This document shows, in pieces, positions 1 to 8,169 of a stretch of 64,000 bases of DNA. A program made the translations under genes and the position numbers. Each line of letters opens with the position of its first letter. Position 1 is the stretch's first letter. Under the pieces are notes generated by a model. That model made no database searches, was not told where the DNA came from, and saw only the letters and a program-made list of their open reading frames with translations. The stretch lies in the NCBI GenBank assembly GCA_030266985.1, contig JAJDJB010000002.1, positions 32,299 through 96,298 of the forward strand, given 5' to 3'. This DNA comes from Synergistaceae bacterium OttesenSCG-928-D05 (GTDB lineage Bacteria; Synergistota; Synergistia; Synergistales; Synergistaceae).

Positions 1-1160
1 TGTGCGATTGCTGCCGCCATTTCGATCGTGCTCGCCGCGTTCTTCTCCCAGTTGGGATCGCCGCGGAAGTCGCGAAGGACGTCGTAGGTCAGCGTGCCGG
101 GTTTGCTTTCGACGAGGACTTCGCCAAGCGCTTTTTCGATCTTCTTCGCTGCATCGTCGAGGCCAAGGTACTCGAGCATCATCTTCGCGGTTAGGATCAT
201 TGCACTCGGGTTGACTTTGTACTGGTGAGCATACTTCGGCACGGAACCGCTGCTGGGCTCAAAGAGCGCCGCGTCTTTACCGATATTGCCGGAGGGTGCG
301 AAGCCAAGGCCGCCCGTGAGCTGCGAGCCTTCGTCAGAGAGGATGTCGCCAAAGACGTTGCTCGCCACGATGACGCTGTAATCCTGCGGGTTCTTAATCA
401 GCCACATTGCCGTCGCGTCTGCGTTTTCTTCGATTCCCTTGATGCCGTACTGCTCGTATTCTTTCGCAACTTCAAGGAAGATGCGTTTCATCATGCCGTC
501 TGTTTCGCGGATGACGTTCGCCTTGTTGCAGCAGTGGACAGTCTTGCGACCGGTTGCCTTCGCATATTCGAACGCTGCGCGGATAATGCGCTCGCAGCCC
601 TTCTTCGAGAAGACGCGCCAGGAGACTGCAACTTCTTCGCCCTTGAAGCGCTCCATACCTTTGTGGAGGTTGAACATTTCTTCGGGCAGCGGGAAAAACT
701 CGACCGCCGCATAGAGGTCTTCCGTGTTTTCACGGAAAAGCACGATGTCGATGTTCGGGTCGCCCTTAAGCGGTGTGCCGATGCCGGGCAGCGTCTTCGC
801 GGGACGCAGGTTGATGTAGAGGTCGAACAGCTGGCGCATCTGAAGGATCGCAGATTTGAAGCCCTTCACGCCTGCCTTTGAGGTAATTGCTGCCATGAGC
901 GTTGCGTCGGTGTTGCGGATCGTCTCGATCGTTTCGGGCGGAACTGTGTTGCAGCGTGCGTCGCCTTCGCCGAATTTCTTATTCGACTTTTCCCACATGC
1001 ACCAGCCGAGGTCTGCGCGAACCCAGTCGATGGGCAGGTTCAGCGATTCGAGGACCAGCAGCGCCCCCTCCATCATGTCGAATCCGGAGTCGTCACCGGA
1101 CATATAGCATACCTTGTAGCGGTCTTTCTGTTCCTTTACTTTAAGCACGTTCCCAGACAT
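1..1160 (-). CDS. Isocitrate/isopropylmalate dehydrogenase family protein, partial (C-terminus beyond window)
   Basis: Beta-decarboxylating dehydrogenase of the NAD(P)-dependent isocitrate / homoisocitrate / 3-isopropylmalate family. About 386 codons lie in the window and no stop is reached, so the C-terminus lies left of position 1. The start ATG at 1160 has an AAGGAGG ribosome site eight bases upstream. Visible family marks are LRPAKTLPG, the phosphate/substrate loop RENTEDLY and the metal-binding stretch SNVFGDILSDE. RENTEDLY resembles isocitrate dehydrogenases more than LeuB. It is the last visible gene of an operon with two LeuCD-type hydro-lyases, so it probably oxidises the hydroxy-acid they isomerise. 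Substrate cannot be fixed from sequence alone. Confidence 0.88.
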   Translation of the reverse strand, partial: MSGNVLKVKEQKDRYKVCYMSGDDSGFDMMEGALLVLESLNLPIDWVRADLGWCMWEKSNKKFGEGDARCNTVPPETIETIRNTDATLMAAITSKAGVKGFKSAILQMRQLFDLYINLRPAKTLPGIGTPLKGDPNIDIVLFRENTEDLYAAVEFFPLPEEMFNLHKGMERFKGEEVAVSWRVFSKKGCERIIRAAFEYAKATGRKTVHCCNKANVIRETDGMMKRIFLEVAKEYEQYGIKGIEENADATAMWLIKNPQDYSVIVASNVFGDILSDEGSQLTGGLGFAPSGNIGKDAALFEPSSGSVPKYAHQYKVNPSAMILTAKMMLEYLGLDDAAKKIEKALGEVLVESKPGTLTYDVLRDFRGDPNWEKNAASTIEMAAAIA

Positions 1161-1286
1161 TGAAATGCCTCCTTAGAAAGTTTGTATATGGAGCTGTTTT
1201 ATTTTTTCTATCAACGGCACTTGCCTATATTGCGCGTACCAATTGATCCGATACCTAACTTACCCTTACTTAAGGCTGTCATATTG

Positions 1287-1323
1287 TGCCAAGGGCTGCA
1301 ATGCGAGCGAAGCCCTCGGCACG
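1287..1323. other. Intercistronic hairpin between the leuD-like gene and the dehydrogenase gene
   Basis: GTGCC-AGGGCT pairs with AAGCCCT-GGCAC around a 12-base loop. There is no T-run on the minus strand after it, so it is more likely an mRNA-stability or processing hairpin than a terminator. It lies in a 174-base spacer, which is unusually long for this otherwise tightly packed operon. Confidence 0.45.
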
Positions 1324-1334
1324 AGATTCACGTC

Positions 1335-1832
1335 CTACAACCCCAAAGATTTCTTGACGTGCGGAATAAGCCCGCCGTCTTCGATCAGACCTTTGACAAA
1401 ATCCGGATACGCGGGGAACTGAAAGACATTTCCCTTTTCCGTCCTAATCTCGCCCTTGTCGAAATCGACTTCAACCTGCTCGCCCGCCTGGATCGCGTCA
1501 ACCGCGTCCGGACAGATGATGATCGCGAGACCTTCGTTCAGGCAGTTGCGATAGTAAATACGAGCAAAGCTTTTCGCGATGATCACGGCAATCCCGCGTT
1601 CCTTCACGCAGCTGACGGCCTGCTCACGGCTCGAACCGCAGCCCCAGTTTTTTCCGCCGACGATGATGTCGCCCGGCTTCGCGTTCTGGTTGAAATCCAT
1701 GTCGAGGTCCTCAAGCGCGACCTTCGCCATGTCTGCACGTTCTTTGATCGTATAGGTATATTTTCCGGGGAAGATGACGTCGGTATTGATGTCGTCCCCG
1801 TATTTCCAGACTTTACCTTTGACTGTTGCCAT
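1335..1832 (-). CDS. 3-isopropylmalate dehydratase/homoaconitase-family small subunit (pair A)
   Basis: 165-residue swivel-domain subunit of the two-part aconitase superfamily (LeuD / HacB / DmdB type). The typical N-terminus GDDINTDVIFPGKY, the central NWGCGSSREQAV and the RIYYRNCLNEG segment are all present, at normal length for the short LeuD class. The ATG at 1832 follows a GGGAGGT site that overlaps the end of the large-subunit gene, with one base between the two genes, so the subunits are made together. The substrate loop between residues about 20 and 35 (YTYTIKERADMAK) does not match the YLRM/YLRT-type signatures I know well, so the exact substrate is open. Confidence 0.9.
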   Translation of the reverse strand: MATVKGKVWKYGDDINTDVIFPGKYTYTIKERADMAKVALEDLDMDFNQNAKPGDIIVGGKNWGCGSSREQAVSCVKERGIAVIIAKSFARIYYRNCLNEGLAIIICPDAVDAIQAGEQVEVDFDKGEIRTEKGNVFQFPAYPDFVKGLIEDGGLIPHVKKSLGL

Positions 1833-1833
1833 C

Positions 1834-3090
1834 TTACAGCACCTCCCTGGGGTCGGTGATTTCGCCCTTCAGAGCGGAAGCGGCGACTGTGAGCGGGCTT
1901 GCGAGATAGATGAAGCTCTCTTTGTCGCCCATGCGTCCCTTAAAGTTTCTGTTCGCCGTGCTGATCGCGGCTTCGCCGGGGGCGAGAATGCCTTCATGGT
2001 TGCCCATGCAGGGACCGCAGCCCGGGTTGCAAATCACGCAGCCGGAATCGAGGAAAATGTCGATCAGGCCTTCCTTCATTGCCTGGCGGTATACTTTCCA
2101 GGATGCGGGAATGACAACCGTGCGAATTGCGATTTTCTTGCCTTTCAACAGGCTCGCTGCTTCACGCAGGTCTTCGATACGGCCATTGGTGCAGCTTCCG
2201 AGGAACGCTTCGTGAATCGGCGTGCCTTTTACTTCTGCGACAGTCGCGTAGTTGTCGACCTTATGCGGTTTCGCCACGCCGGGGACAATGTCACCCAGAT
2301 CATAGTGATACTCCGCCGCGTAAACTGCATCGTCGTCCGCCCAAAGGGGCTCCCAGCGGTCGCATTTCGCATTGTCCTTGATCGCGTCGAGAACCTTCTG
2401 GTCCGGTTTGCAGACCGCGTTCTTCGCGCCAAATTCAATGCCCATGTTGCAAAGCGTCATACGCTCCGCAATGCTCATATTTTCGATGCCCTCGCCGTGG
2501 AATTCGACGCTCATGTAGTCCGCGCCGTCCGCCTTGACGTCGCCGATGAACTTCAGGATGAAGTCCTTCGCTGTGACGCCCGGCTTGAATTTCCCGGTTA
2601 CGACAACCTTCATGCTCTCAGGAACCTTAAACCAGATGCTGCCCGTGGCCCACGCCGCTGCCATCTCGGAACGGCCGATGCCGGTCGAGAACGCGCCGTA
2701 CGCGCCGTAGGTGCAGGTGTGGCTGTCGCTGCCGACCATGATGAGCCCCGGAAGCGCATAGCCTTCCTCACACATCTTCTGGTGGCAAACGCCGCCGTCG
2801 CTCATGACGTCGTAGAAATTCTTAATGCCCTGCTCCGCAGAGAATTCGCGAACTTCCTTGTGGTTGACGGCATGGTCGCTCGAAGGAGCGGGAATCGCGT
2901 GGTCGAGAATGAACACGATACGCTCGGGTTTCCACACGTTCTTTACACCAATTTTTTTGAACGTCCTGGCAATCGGCGCCGCGTTGTCGTGGCTCATGCA
3001 CCAGTCCGGCTCTACCGTAACGACCTGGTTGGCGACGACGTCCTGGCCGGCTGCCCTGCCGAGTGCTTTTTCAGCAAACGTCTTTCCCAT
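1834..3090 (-). CDS. 3-isopropylmalate dehydratase/homoaconitase-family large subunit (pair A)
   Basis: 418-residue catalytic subunit of a [4Fe-4S] hydro-lyase. Cluster cysteines are seen in GSCTNGR (about residue 300) and in CNPGCGPCMG (about 360), which supply the usual three ligands; GSDSHTCTYGA and the N-terminal HDNAAP belong to the substrate site. Length fits the LeuC2/homoaconitase class. It pairs with the small subunit immediately downstream. The second, sequence-distinct pair in the same operon (3103-4926) argues for two consecutive dehydration/hydration steps, or two substrates, rather than leucine synthesis alone. Confidence 0.9.
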   Translation of the reverse strand: MGKTFAEKALGRAAGQDVVANQVVTVEPDWCMSHDNAAPIARTFKKIGVKNVWKPERIVFILDHAIPAPSSDHAVNHKEVREFSAEQGIKNFYDVMSDGGVCHQKMCEEGYALPGLIMVGSDSHTCTYGAYGAFSTGIGRSEMAAAWATGSIWFKVPESMKVVVTGKFKPGVTAKDFILKFIGDVKADGADYMSVEFHGEGIENMSIAERMTLCNMGIEFGAKNAVCKPDQKVLDAIKDNAKCDRWEPLWADDDAVYAAEYHYDLGDIVPGVAKPHKVDNYATVAEVKGTPIHEAFLGSCTNGRIEDLREAASLLKGKKIAIRTVVIPASWKVYRQAMKEGLIDIFLDSGCVICNPGCGPCMGNHEGILAPGEAAISTANRNFKGRMGDKESFIYLASPLTVAASALKGEITDPREVL

Positions 3091-3102
3091 CTTCTACACC
3101 CC

Positions 3103-3627
3103 TTATTTCTTCGCGGCTTGCTCTTTGAGGTACTCGATCAGACCGCCGGCGGACATAATATCTTTTTCAAGATCGCTGACCGCATCGCCGTGGAACTCTG
3201 CGCCTGTCGTCAGGTCTTTGATATTTCCGGTGTCAAGGCTGACTTCAAGCTCGTCGCCGTCTTTGATCTTCCCTGCTTTGATTGCATCCGAAATGCCCTT
3301 GATGAAAAGGACCGGATATCCGTTATTGATCGCGTTGCGGTAGTAGATACGCGAGCAGGTTTCCGCCAGAACGACGGGGACTCCTGCGTACTCGATGCAA
3401 TAGACCGCGTGCTCACGGCTTGAGCCGCAGCCGAAGTTCTTCCCTGCGACGACAAAGTCGCCCGGTTTTACTTCTTTCGCGAAATGCTCTTTGCCGGGGA
3501 AGTACTCAAACGCGTACTGCGGCATATTTTTCGGATCTGTCTCCGCAAGATATTTATTGTGGTAGATGAGGTCTGTGTCGACGTCGTCGCCAAAGACCCA
3601 CGCTCTGCCTCTTAGGACTTCACTCAT
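3103..3627 (-). CDS. 3-isopropylmalate dehydratase/homoaconitase-family small subunit (pair B)
   Basis: 174-residue LeuD-type swivel subunit. [30 protein letters not shown] and [14 protein letters not shown] are the family marks. A strong GGGAGGA site precedes the ATG at 3627. The substrate-contact loop ([10 protein letters not shown]) differs from that of pair A, which suggests a different substrate side chain. It is followed after 12 bases by the large subunit of pair A, so all four hydro-lyase genes are probably one transcript. Confidence 0.9.
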   Translation of the reverse strand: MSEVLRGRAWVFGDDVDTDLIYHNKYLAETDPKNMPQYAFEYFPGKEHFAKEVKPGDFVVAGKNFGCGSSREHAVYCIEYAGVPVVLAETCSRIYYRNAINNGYPVLFIKGISDAIKAGKIKDGDELEVSLDTGNIKDLTTGAEFHGDAVSDLEKDIMSAGGLIEYLKEQAAKK

Positions 3628-3645
3628 CGTTTTTTCCTCCCTCGC

Positions 3646-4926
3646 TTAACCCAGAATATCTCTGGGGTCCGTGATAACGCCTTTGACCGCTGTTGCCATC
3701 GCGGACATCGGGCTCATGAGGTAAGTGTGGCTGCCTTTACCGACCTTGCCGATAAAGTTGCGGTTCGTCGTCGAGCATCCTACGTCTCCGCTCGGAAGCA
3801 CACCGTAGTGCTCCGCCGTGCAAAGGGAGCAGGTCGGGTTCGTGAACACGACGCCGGCTTCGAGGAACTTCTCGACCATACCCGCTTTTGTCGCCTGAAT
3901 TTGTACTTCACGCGTGCTCGGCGTGATGATCACGCGAACGTTCGGATTGACCTTACAGCCAGCGGCCTTAAACACTTCGAACGCTGCTTCGATGTCTTCG
4001 AAACGGCCGTTGGAGCAGGAGCCGATGTGAATCTGGTCTACGTACGTACCCGCGATTTCGCGAACCGGTTTGACGTTATCCGGCGCATCCGGGCAGGAAG
4101 CGAGCGGCTCGAGGTTCGTGACATCGTACTTGAGAACCGTAATGTACTCCGCATCCGGATCCGCCGCAAATTCCTTCGCGCGCTCCGCAACGACCGGGCC
4201 CGCACGCTCGACCATCCACTTAAGAACTTCGCCGTTCGGCATAATAAGAGGAACCTTACCGCTCATTTCCGTAACCATCGAGCAAAGCGTGATGCGCTCC
4301 GCAAGCGTCGCGTTCTCGATTGTCTCGCCCGTGAACTCGACCGCAAGGAAGTCCATGCCGCCCGCGCCGAGGTCGCCGACGATTTTGGTGAGAAGGTCGC
4401 GCATTGTAACGCCCTTCTGGAATTTCCCCGTCACTTCTATTTTCATCGTCTCGGGGACGCGGAACCAGTTTGTGCCGTTGATCCACGACGCGGCGATGTC
4501 GGAGTTGCCGACGCCCGTCGCAAACGAACCGACCGCACCCAAAAGGTTCATGTGGCTGTCCGTTCCGAGGACGACGTCACCCGGTTTGATCATGCCGGCT
4601 TCGAGCATAACGTGCTGGCCGATGCCGTGGTTGATGTCAAATACGCGTTTGATGCCCTGGCGCTTCGCGAAGTCGCGGATGATCTTCTGGTTGACCGCAA
4701 CTTTCTCCGAGTGCGCCGGCGCCTGAAGGTCGAATGTGAACGCGATCTTATCGGGATCCCAAACCTTCGCTTCCATTCCCATCTCTTTTTCGAACTGCAG
4801 CACGCAGTTCGCGCCGCCAAAGTCGCGAGCGGTCGACCAGTCTATGTTGCACCAGACGCGATCTCCGACTTTAACAGGCTTGCCCGACGCACGTTCCATG
4901 ATCTTGACGATAGATGTCTTGCCCAT
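3646..4926 (-). CDS. 3-isopropylmalate dehydratase/homoaconitase-family large subunit (pair B)
   Basis: 426-residue [4Fe-4S] hydro-lyase large subunit. Cluster ligands are visible in GSCSNGR and NPTCSLC; GTDSHMNLLGAVGSFATGVG and MSPMSAMATAVKG are family segments. It is clearly diverged from the pair-A subunit: the third cluster segment reads NPTCSLCTAEH rather than NPGCGPCMGNH, and the N-terminal segment is WSTARDFGGANC rather than CMSHDNAAP. This supports distinct function, not recent duplication. The start at 4926 has a GAGGAGG site. A leucine, homocitrate or dimethylmalate-type reaction are all possible. Confidence 0.9.
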   Translation of the reverse strand: MGKTSIVKIMERASGKPVKVGDRVWCNIDWSTARDFGGANCVLQFEKEMGMEAKVWDPDKIAFTFDLQAPAHSEKVAVNQKIIRDFAKRQGIKRVFDINHGIGQHVMLEAGMIKPGDVVLGTDSHMNLLGAVGSFATGVGNSDIAASWINGTNWFRVPETMKIEVTGKFQKGVTMRDLLTKIVGDLGAGGMDFLAVEFTGETIENATLAERITLCSMVTEMSGKVPLIMPNGEVLKWMVERAGPVVAERAKEFAADPDAEYITVLKYDVTNLEPLASCPDAPDNVKPVREIAGTYVDQIHIGSCSNGRFEDIEAAFEVFKAAGCKVNPNVRVIITPSTREVQIQATKAGMVEKFLEAGVVFTNPTCSLCTAEHYGVLPSGDVGCSTTNRNFIGKVGKGSHTYLMSPMSAMATAVKGVITDPRDILG

Positions 4927-4955
4927 GTCGTTCCTCCTCCGTTTTTCAGAAAAAT

Positions 4956-5516
4956 TTATTTCATCCCAAGGAATGACTTCACGCTCTCAAAGTTCATGAA
5001 GTCCGCTTTATTAACCATAACGCCCTCCGGGCTGCGAAGTGCGCTGTCGCCTTCGTGGGCGTGGTTTGCAATGATGTGTCCGATCTCGTCGGGGCAGCCG
5101 TTGCGCAGTGCAATGACCGTACCAGAGAACGGGTGGCGCAGGTTTTTGCCGTTACGGGATTTGACCGTCTCGCCCGCGGCGTTCTTCTCATATTCAACGA
5201 GCTTGCCGACGTCGTGAAGGAGCGCGCCCGCTACGAGCAGATCGTTGTCCATCATGAACTTCGGATCTTTCACCGCGTAGACGTCGTTGAAAATATCCAT
5301 CGACTTTTTCGCCATCTGCGTTACGCCGCGCACGTGGTCGAGATAAGAGAAGGGACAATTCGGGATAAGAAGCGTGAACGGAATTTTGTCCATATCGTCG
5401 GGATCCCAGCCACCCTGCGTAAGCGCGTCCACATAAGACGCAACAACCTTGTCCTGCATCTCTTTGCTCTTGATCCACTCGATTTCCGGGAACAGCTCTC
5501 TGATTCTTTTCTCCAT
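4956..5516 (-). CDS. HD-domain protein in the hydro-lyase operon
   Basis: 186-residue protein with an HD-type metal site: LDHVRGV supplies the first His, LLHDVGKL the HD doublet, and RHPFSG and NHAHEG later His residues. HD proteins are usually metal-dependent phosphohydrolases. I chose the ATG at 5516, which has an AAGGAGG site, over an upstream in-frame start at 5543. It is the first gene of the operon and is not a known part of leucine or TCA metabolism, so its role (metabolite repair, nucleotide signal, or a CoA/phosphate-ester hydrolase) is unknown. Confidence 0.75.
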   Translation of the reverse strand: MEKRIRELFPEIEWIKSKEMQDKVVASYVDALTQGGWDPDDMDKIPFTLLIPNCPFSYLDHVRGVTQMAKKSMDIFNDVYAVKDPKFMMDNDLLVAGALLHDVGKLVEYEKNAAGETVKSRNGKNLRHPFSGTVIALRNGCPDEIGHIIANHAHEGDSALRSPEGVMVNKADFMNFESVKSFLGMK

Positions 5517-5570
5517 TATTTTTTCCTCCTTCGCGTAGTACATGCTGTGTTATTATTTATCGTTTTCTCA

Positions 5571-5587
5571 AACTGGTCGGACCAGTT
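5571..5587. promoter_or_regulatory. FadR/GntR-type operator in front of the hydro-lyase operon
   Basis: AACTGGTCGGACCAGTT is a perfect 17-base inverted repeat whose core TGGTC-G-GACCA matches the known operator type of FadR-subfamily GntR regulators (TGGTNNNACCA). It lies between the regulator's stop codon and the HD-protein start, where it would control the HD-LeuCD-dehydrogenase genes. Confidence 0.7.
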
Positions 5588-6293
5588 ATTGACTATCTCC
5601 GCGCGCCGCGATTCCGCGGTGCAGCGTCCTGTAAATGCGGTCGATATGCTTTGCCGCCATGTCGCGCGCCAATTCTACGTTGTGGTCCAGAATGGCTTCG
5701 TACATCGCCTTATGCTCCTGCAAAAACGCGTCCTTATCGTCCAGCAGGTTATAAATTTTGTCGTGCGTTGCAAGGATCAGGTCGAAATTCATGCGAGTGA
5801 TATTTACGAAAACGAAATTATGCGTCGCCTCCGCAAGTACCAGGTGGAAATCGAAATCCACCTGTGCGCGAAGCGCCGGGGAATCGAGTTTGCGCTCTGT
5901 GTCGGTAATGACGCGCAGCATGCGGGTAAGGTCGGAAGGCGTCGCCTTCATCGCGCTCTCGGCTGCGATTGCCGGGTCTAACACGCGGCGCGCTTCCATC
6001 AGCTCCAAAACAGCGGAGTCCTCAAGCTGGATATCGCCTTCGGCATCCGAGCCCGCCCTGGGAAGGCGAACAAAACGGCCTTTGCCGGGGATCGATTCGA
6101 TCAGACCAAGAAGCTCCATCACGCGGAAACCCTCGCGCAGCGAACTGCGGCTCACGCCGAATTCCTTCATCAGTTGACGCTCAGAGGGAAGGGGATCGCC
6201 CGGTAACAGCTCCCCTAGCGCAATCGATTCCTTGAGTTTTTCGACTACTTTTTCATATATCCGCGTGCCGCGGGAGATATGATTCTCAGTCAT
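5586..6293 (-). CDS. GntR-family transcriptional regulator, FadR subfamily
   Basis: 235-residue regulator. The N-terminal winged helix (about residues 10-75) holds PLPSERQLMKEFGVSRSSLREG, and the all-alpha FCD ligand domain (about 95-225) carries the metal-binding pattern with RMLR, DFDFH and AKHIDRIYR. FCD regulators of this type usually respond to small carboxylic acids. Together with the two TGGTC-type sites around the gene, it probably represses itself and the downstream operon until a di- or tricarboxylate is present. This points to a catabolic or regulated fermentative role for the paired hydro-lyases. Confidence 0.88.
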   Translation of the reverse strand: MTENHISRGTRIYEKVVEKLKESIALGELLPGDPLPSERQLMKEFGVSRSSLREGFRVMELLGLIESIPGKGRFVRLPRAGSDAEGDIQLEDSAVLELMEARRVLDPAIAAESAMKATPSDLTRMLRVITDTERKLDSPALRAQVDFDFHLVLAEATHNFVFVNITRMNFDLILATHDKIYNLLDDKDAFLQEHKAMYEAILDHNVELARDMAAKHIDRIYRTLHRGIAARGDSQ

Positions 6294-6311
6294 GTGAAAA
6301 AACTCCTTTCT

Positions 6312-6322
6312 TGGTCCGCCCA
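6312..6322. promoter_or_regulatory. Second FadR-type operator, upstream of the regulator
   Basis: Read on the minus strand this is TGGGCGGACCA, nine of eleven positions identical to the core of the perfect operator at 5571-5587. It lies about 20 bases upstream of the regulator start, so autoregulation is likely. The rest of the 6294-6589 spacer is AT-rich and shows no gene. Confidence 0.5.
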
Positions 6323-6589
6323 GTATACCTTATACTCCTTTTTTCGACGAAACGCAAGTACCTTTTATATGTTCGAAATTATCAGAAAATTTAAAACCGG
6401 CGTCCTTGATCACCGATTTTGATTTTCCAAAACATTAAATAAGACAAGCAATAGCAAGGATCAAACTAGAAATTTTAAAAAATTCCGAGCAATATTTTCG
6501 GAGATATTTCTAATAACTACATTTTTCACAAATGGTATTATTTTTACGGAAGTTTTAAGAGCCAAAACGACAACACCCGATTTGCCAAT

Positions 6590-6622
6590 AAAAAAACGGG
6601 GCTGCGCGCTTGCGCAACCCCG
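6590..6622 (-). terminator. Intrinsic terminator of iadA
   Basis: CGGGGTTGCGCA pairs with TGCGC-GCCCCG on the minus strand and is followed by seven T residues. It lies about 30 bases beyond the iadA stop. Confidence 0.85.
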
Positions 6623-6652
6623 CCGCCGTCATATTAACGATCCGTAATGCCG

Positions 6653-7825
6653 CTAGTCTTCGAACGTTCCTTTCACAAGCACACGTCCGTTTTCCATCAT
6701 TTTCCGACCGCGTGAAAAAACAAACTGCACATCCAGTTTCTCATCCAAAAGCACGATGTCCGCGTCAAATCCTTCCTTTATATATCCCTTGCGCGGCAGT
6801 TTGAAATGGTCGGCGGAGGTCGTAGAAACAACGCGGACCGCATCTTCGATCAACACTTTTTCCTGCACAATTGCATCCTTAAATTCCCCCGCTATCGAAG
6901 TCACGCGCCCGATCGTCATCCCGGCAAAGTTTCCCTTTGCATCGAACACAGGCATTGAGCCCTGCCCGTCGGAGCTAAAGGAAATCCGAGACGCTGGCAC
7001 GCCGTCTTCGAGCAAAATTTTTAGCGCCTTGCTACACTTAACTTCTCCTTCGTCCAAAAACTGCTGCGTCGTGCTCGTTGTAAAATCGACATACCCGCCG
7101 ATTTTCGCAAATTCGCGCGCCTGCTCGAAAAGATCGGGGTTGCGGTTCATATGAGTTGGGACAAATTGTGAAATCGGCACCTCCGTCTCCGTGCCCGCGC
7201 GGAACAGATATTCTATGCCGCCCGGTCCATCACCCAAATGTACGTTCACCAGTCCGCTCTTCCCCGCAAGCATCCCTCCAACCCTCGCCGCCGCCGCGAC
7301 ATACATAAACTCTTCGAAAGTCGGGTTCGATGACCTGTGATCCGAAAGCGCAATCTCGCCAACGCCAATGACCTTGTCGATCAGCACGATATCTTCGCGG
7401 ATACCGCCGCACAGCGATTTGACCGGCAACTGATACGAACCGGTCAAACACCAGGCGCTTACACCCTCCGCAATAAGACCGTTCGTTTTCGCAACAAGCG
7501 CTTCCATACTTCGCGAAACGTCGTCCGTGCCGCGCACGCCGATCACCGTCGTCACGCCGCCCTTTACCATATCGGAAAGCAGCAGCTCCGGCGTGCGCAT
7601 ATGCGGGCCGCCCTCGCTTCCTCCGCCGGTAACATGCACATGATTGTCGATGATGCCGGGCATGAGCATCATACCCTTTGCGTCGACCGCCTTAAGCCCT
7701 GGCAGGTTTTTTTCAGCAGGAAAATCATCCCCCACCCATGCAATTCGCTCCCCGCAAACCAAAACCGATTTTTTCCCAAGATGTTCCGGAGCATATACAT
7801 CCGCGTTCTTTATCAAAGTAAACAT
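6653..7825 (-). CDS. iadA: Isoaspartyl dipeptidase (beta-aspartyl peptidase)
   Basis: 390-residue amidohydrolase-superfamily enzyme that cleaves isoaspartyl (beta-linked) dipeptides, releasing aspartate from damaged peptides. The metal site is visible as HVHVTGGG near residue 62; GEIALSDHRS near 175 and NVHLGD / PTHMNRN supply later His residues, and SFSSDGQGS carries the late catalytic Asp. Length and order match bacterial IadA. No signal peptide, so cytosolic. It is transcribed alone and fits a peptide-fermenting host. Confidence 0.92.
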   Translation of the reverse strand: MFTLIKNADVYAPEHLGKKSVLVCGERIAWVGDDFPAEKNLPGLKAVDAKGMMLMPGIIDNHVHVTGGGSEGGPHMRTPELLLSDMVKGGVTTVIGVRGTDDVSRSMEALVAKTNGLIAEGVSAWCLTGSYQLPVKSLCGGIREDIVLIDKVIGVGEIALSDHRSSNPTFEEFMYVAAAARVGGMLAGKSGLVNVHLGDGPGGIEYLFRAGTETEVPISQFVPTHMNRNPDLFEQAREFAKIGGYVDFTTSTTQQFLDEGEVKCSKALKILLEDGVPASRISFSSDGQGSMPVFDAKGNFAGMTIGRVTSIAGEFKDAIVQEKVLIEDAVRVVSTTSADHFKLPRKGYIKEGFDADIVLLDEKLDVQFVFSRGRKMMENGRVLVKGTFED

Positions 7826-7958
7826 ATTTTCTCCTCCCGAAGCCGCCGGATTTTTCGCCGTAATTTTTTTCCCTCTGAATTTTGAGCACGTTTATGCTTC
7901 ATATCTACAGGCATAATACTGTCCTTATGCGCAAACCGTCAAGAATCCCAATGCGCAC

Positions 7959-7989
7959 AAAAAAAACGGGGCCTTTCGCCTCGTTTTCA
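7959..7989 (-). terminator. Intrinsic terminator downstream of the small peptide gene
   Basis: On the minus strand AAAACGAGGC-GAAA-GGCCCCGTTTT is followed by further T residues. It lies about 40 bases beyond the small hydrophobic ORF and is a back-up to the hairpin inside that ORF. Confidence 0.6.
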
Positions 7990-8025
7990 ATAAGTTGTAT
8001 TTTAGTCTGTCATTAAATCGACTTT

Positions 8026-8094
8026 TTAGGTCGCACAAAAAATCGTCGCCAATAAAGCGAGGCTGTGGGTGACGATTAGTAAGATCGAAAACAT
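8026..8094 (-). CDS. Small hydrophobic peptide, 22 residues (possible type I toxin-like or leader peptide)
   Basis: ATG at 8094, stop TAA at 8026-8028. It has a very strong GGAAGGAGG site six bases upstream, far better than chance. The product MFSILLIVTHSLALLATIF plus three residues is almost entirely one membrane-spanning segment. Size and character resemble type I toxins of the Ibs kind or small regulatory membrane peptides, but I recognise no family. An intrinsic-terminator-like hairpin lies inside the reading frame (8037-8078), so translation could influence termination. It lies downstream of the MarR gene, separated by a second hairpin. Confidence 0.5.
   Translation of the reverse strand: MFSILLIVTHSLALLATIFCAT
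8037..8078 (-). terminator. Terminator-like hairpin within the small peptide ORF
   Basis: On the minus strand AATCGTCACC pairs with GGCGACGATT around an 18-base loop and runs into TTTTT. The 3' arm and T-run encode the last third of the 22-residue peptide. Confidence 0.6.
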
Positions 8095-8112
8095 CGCAGA
8101 CCTCCTTCCTTT

Positions 8113-8153
8113 CGTGCAAAAGGGAAAAGGAACTCCCTTTCGCACGATTTTTT
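8113..8153. terminator. Hairpin between marR-like gene and small peptide gene
   Basis: CGTGC-AAAGGGA pairs with TCCCTTT-GCACG around an 8-base loop. On the plus strand it is followed by six T residues, a textbook terminator for leftward-located plus transcription, yet no plus gene precedes it. On the minus strand it separates the MarR stop from the peptide's ribosome site and may shape the 5' end of the peptide mRNA. Confidence 0.6.
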
Positions 8154-8169
8154 GTTTGCTCACCTTGCG

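Noticed and set aside
225..881. Plus-strand ORFs over 1-5 kb, such as a 218-residue frame
   Set aside because: They are antisense shadows of the minus-strand dehydrogenase and hydro-lyase genes, without ribosome sites or family motifs.
1774..3423. 549-residue plus-strand frame
   Set aside because: Opposite to two well-supported LeuC/LeuD genes; long only because of codon composition.
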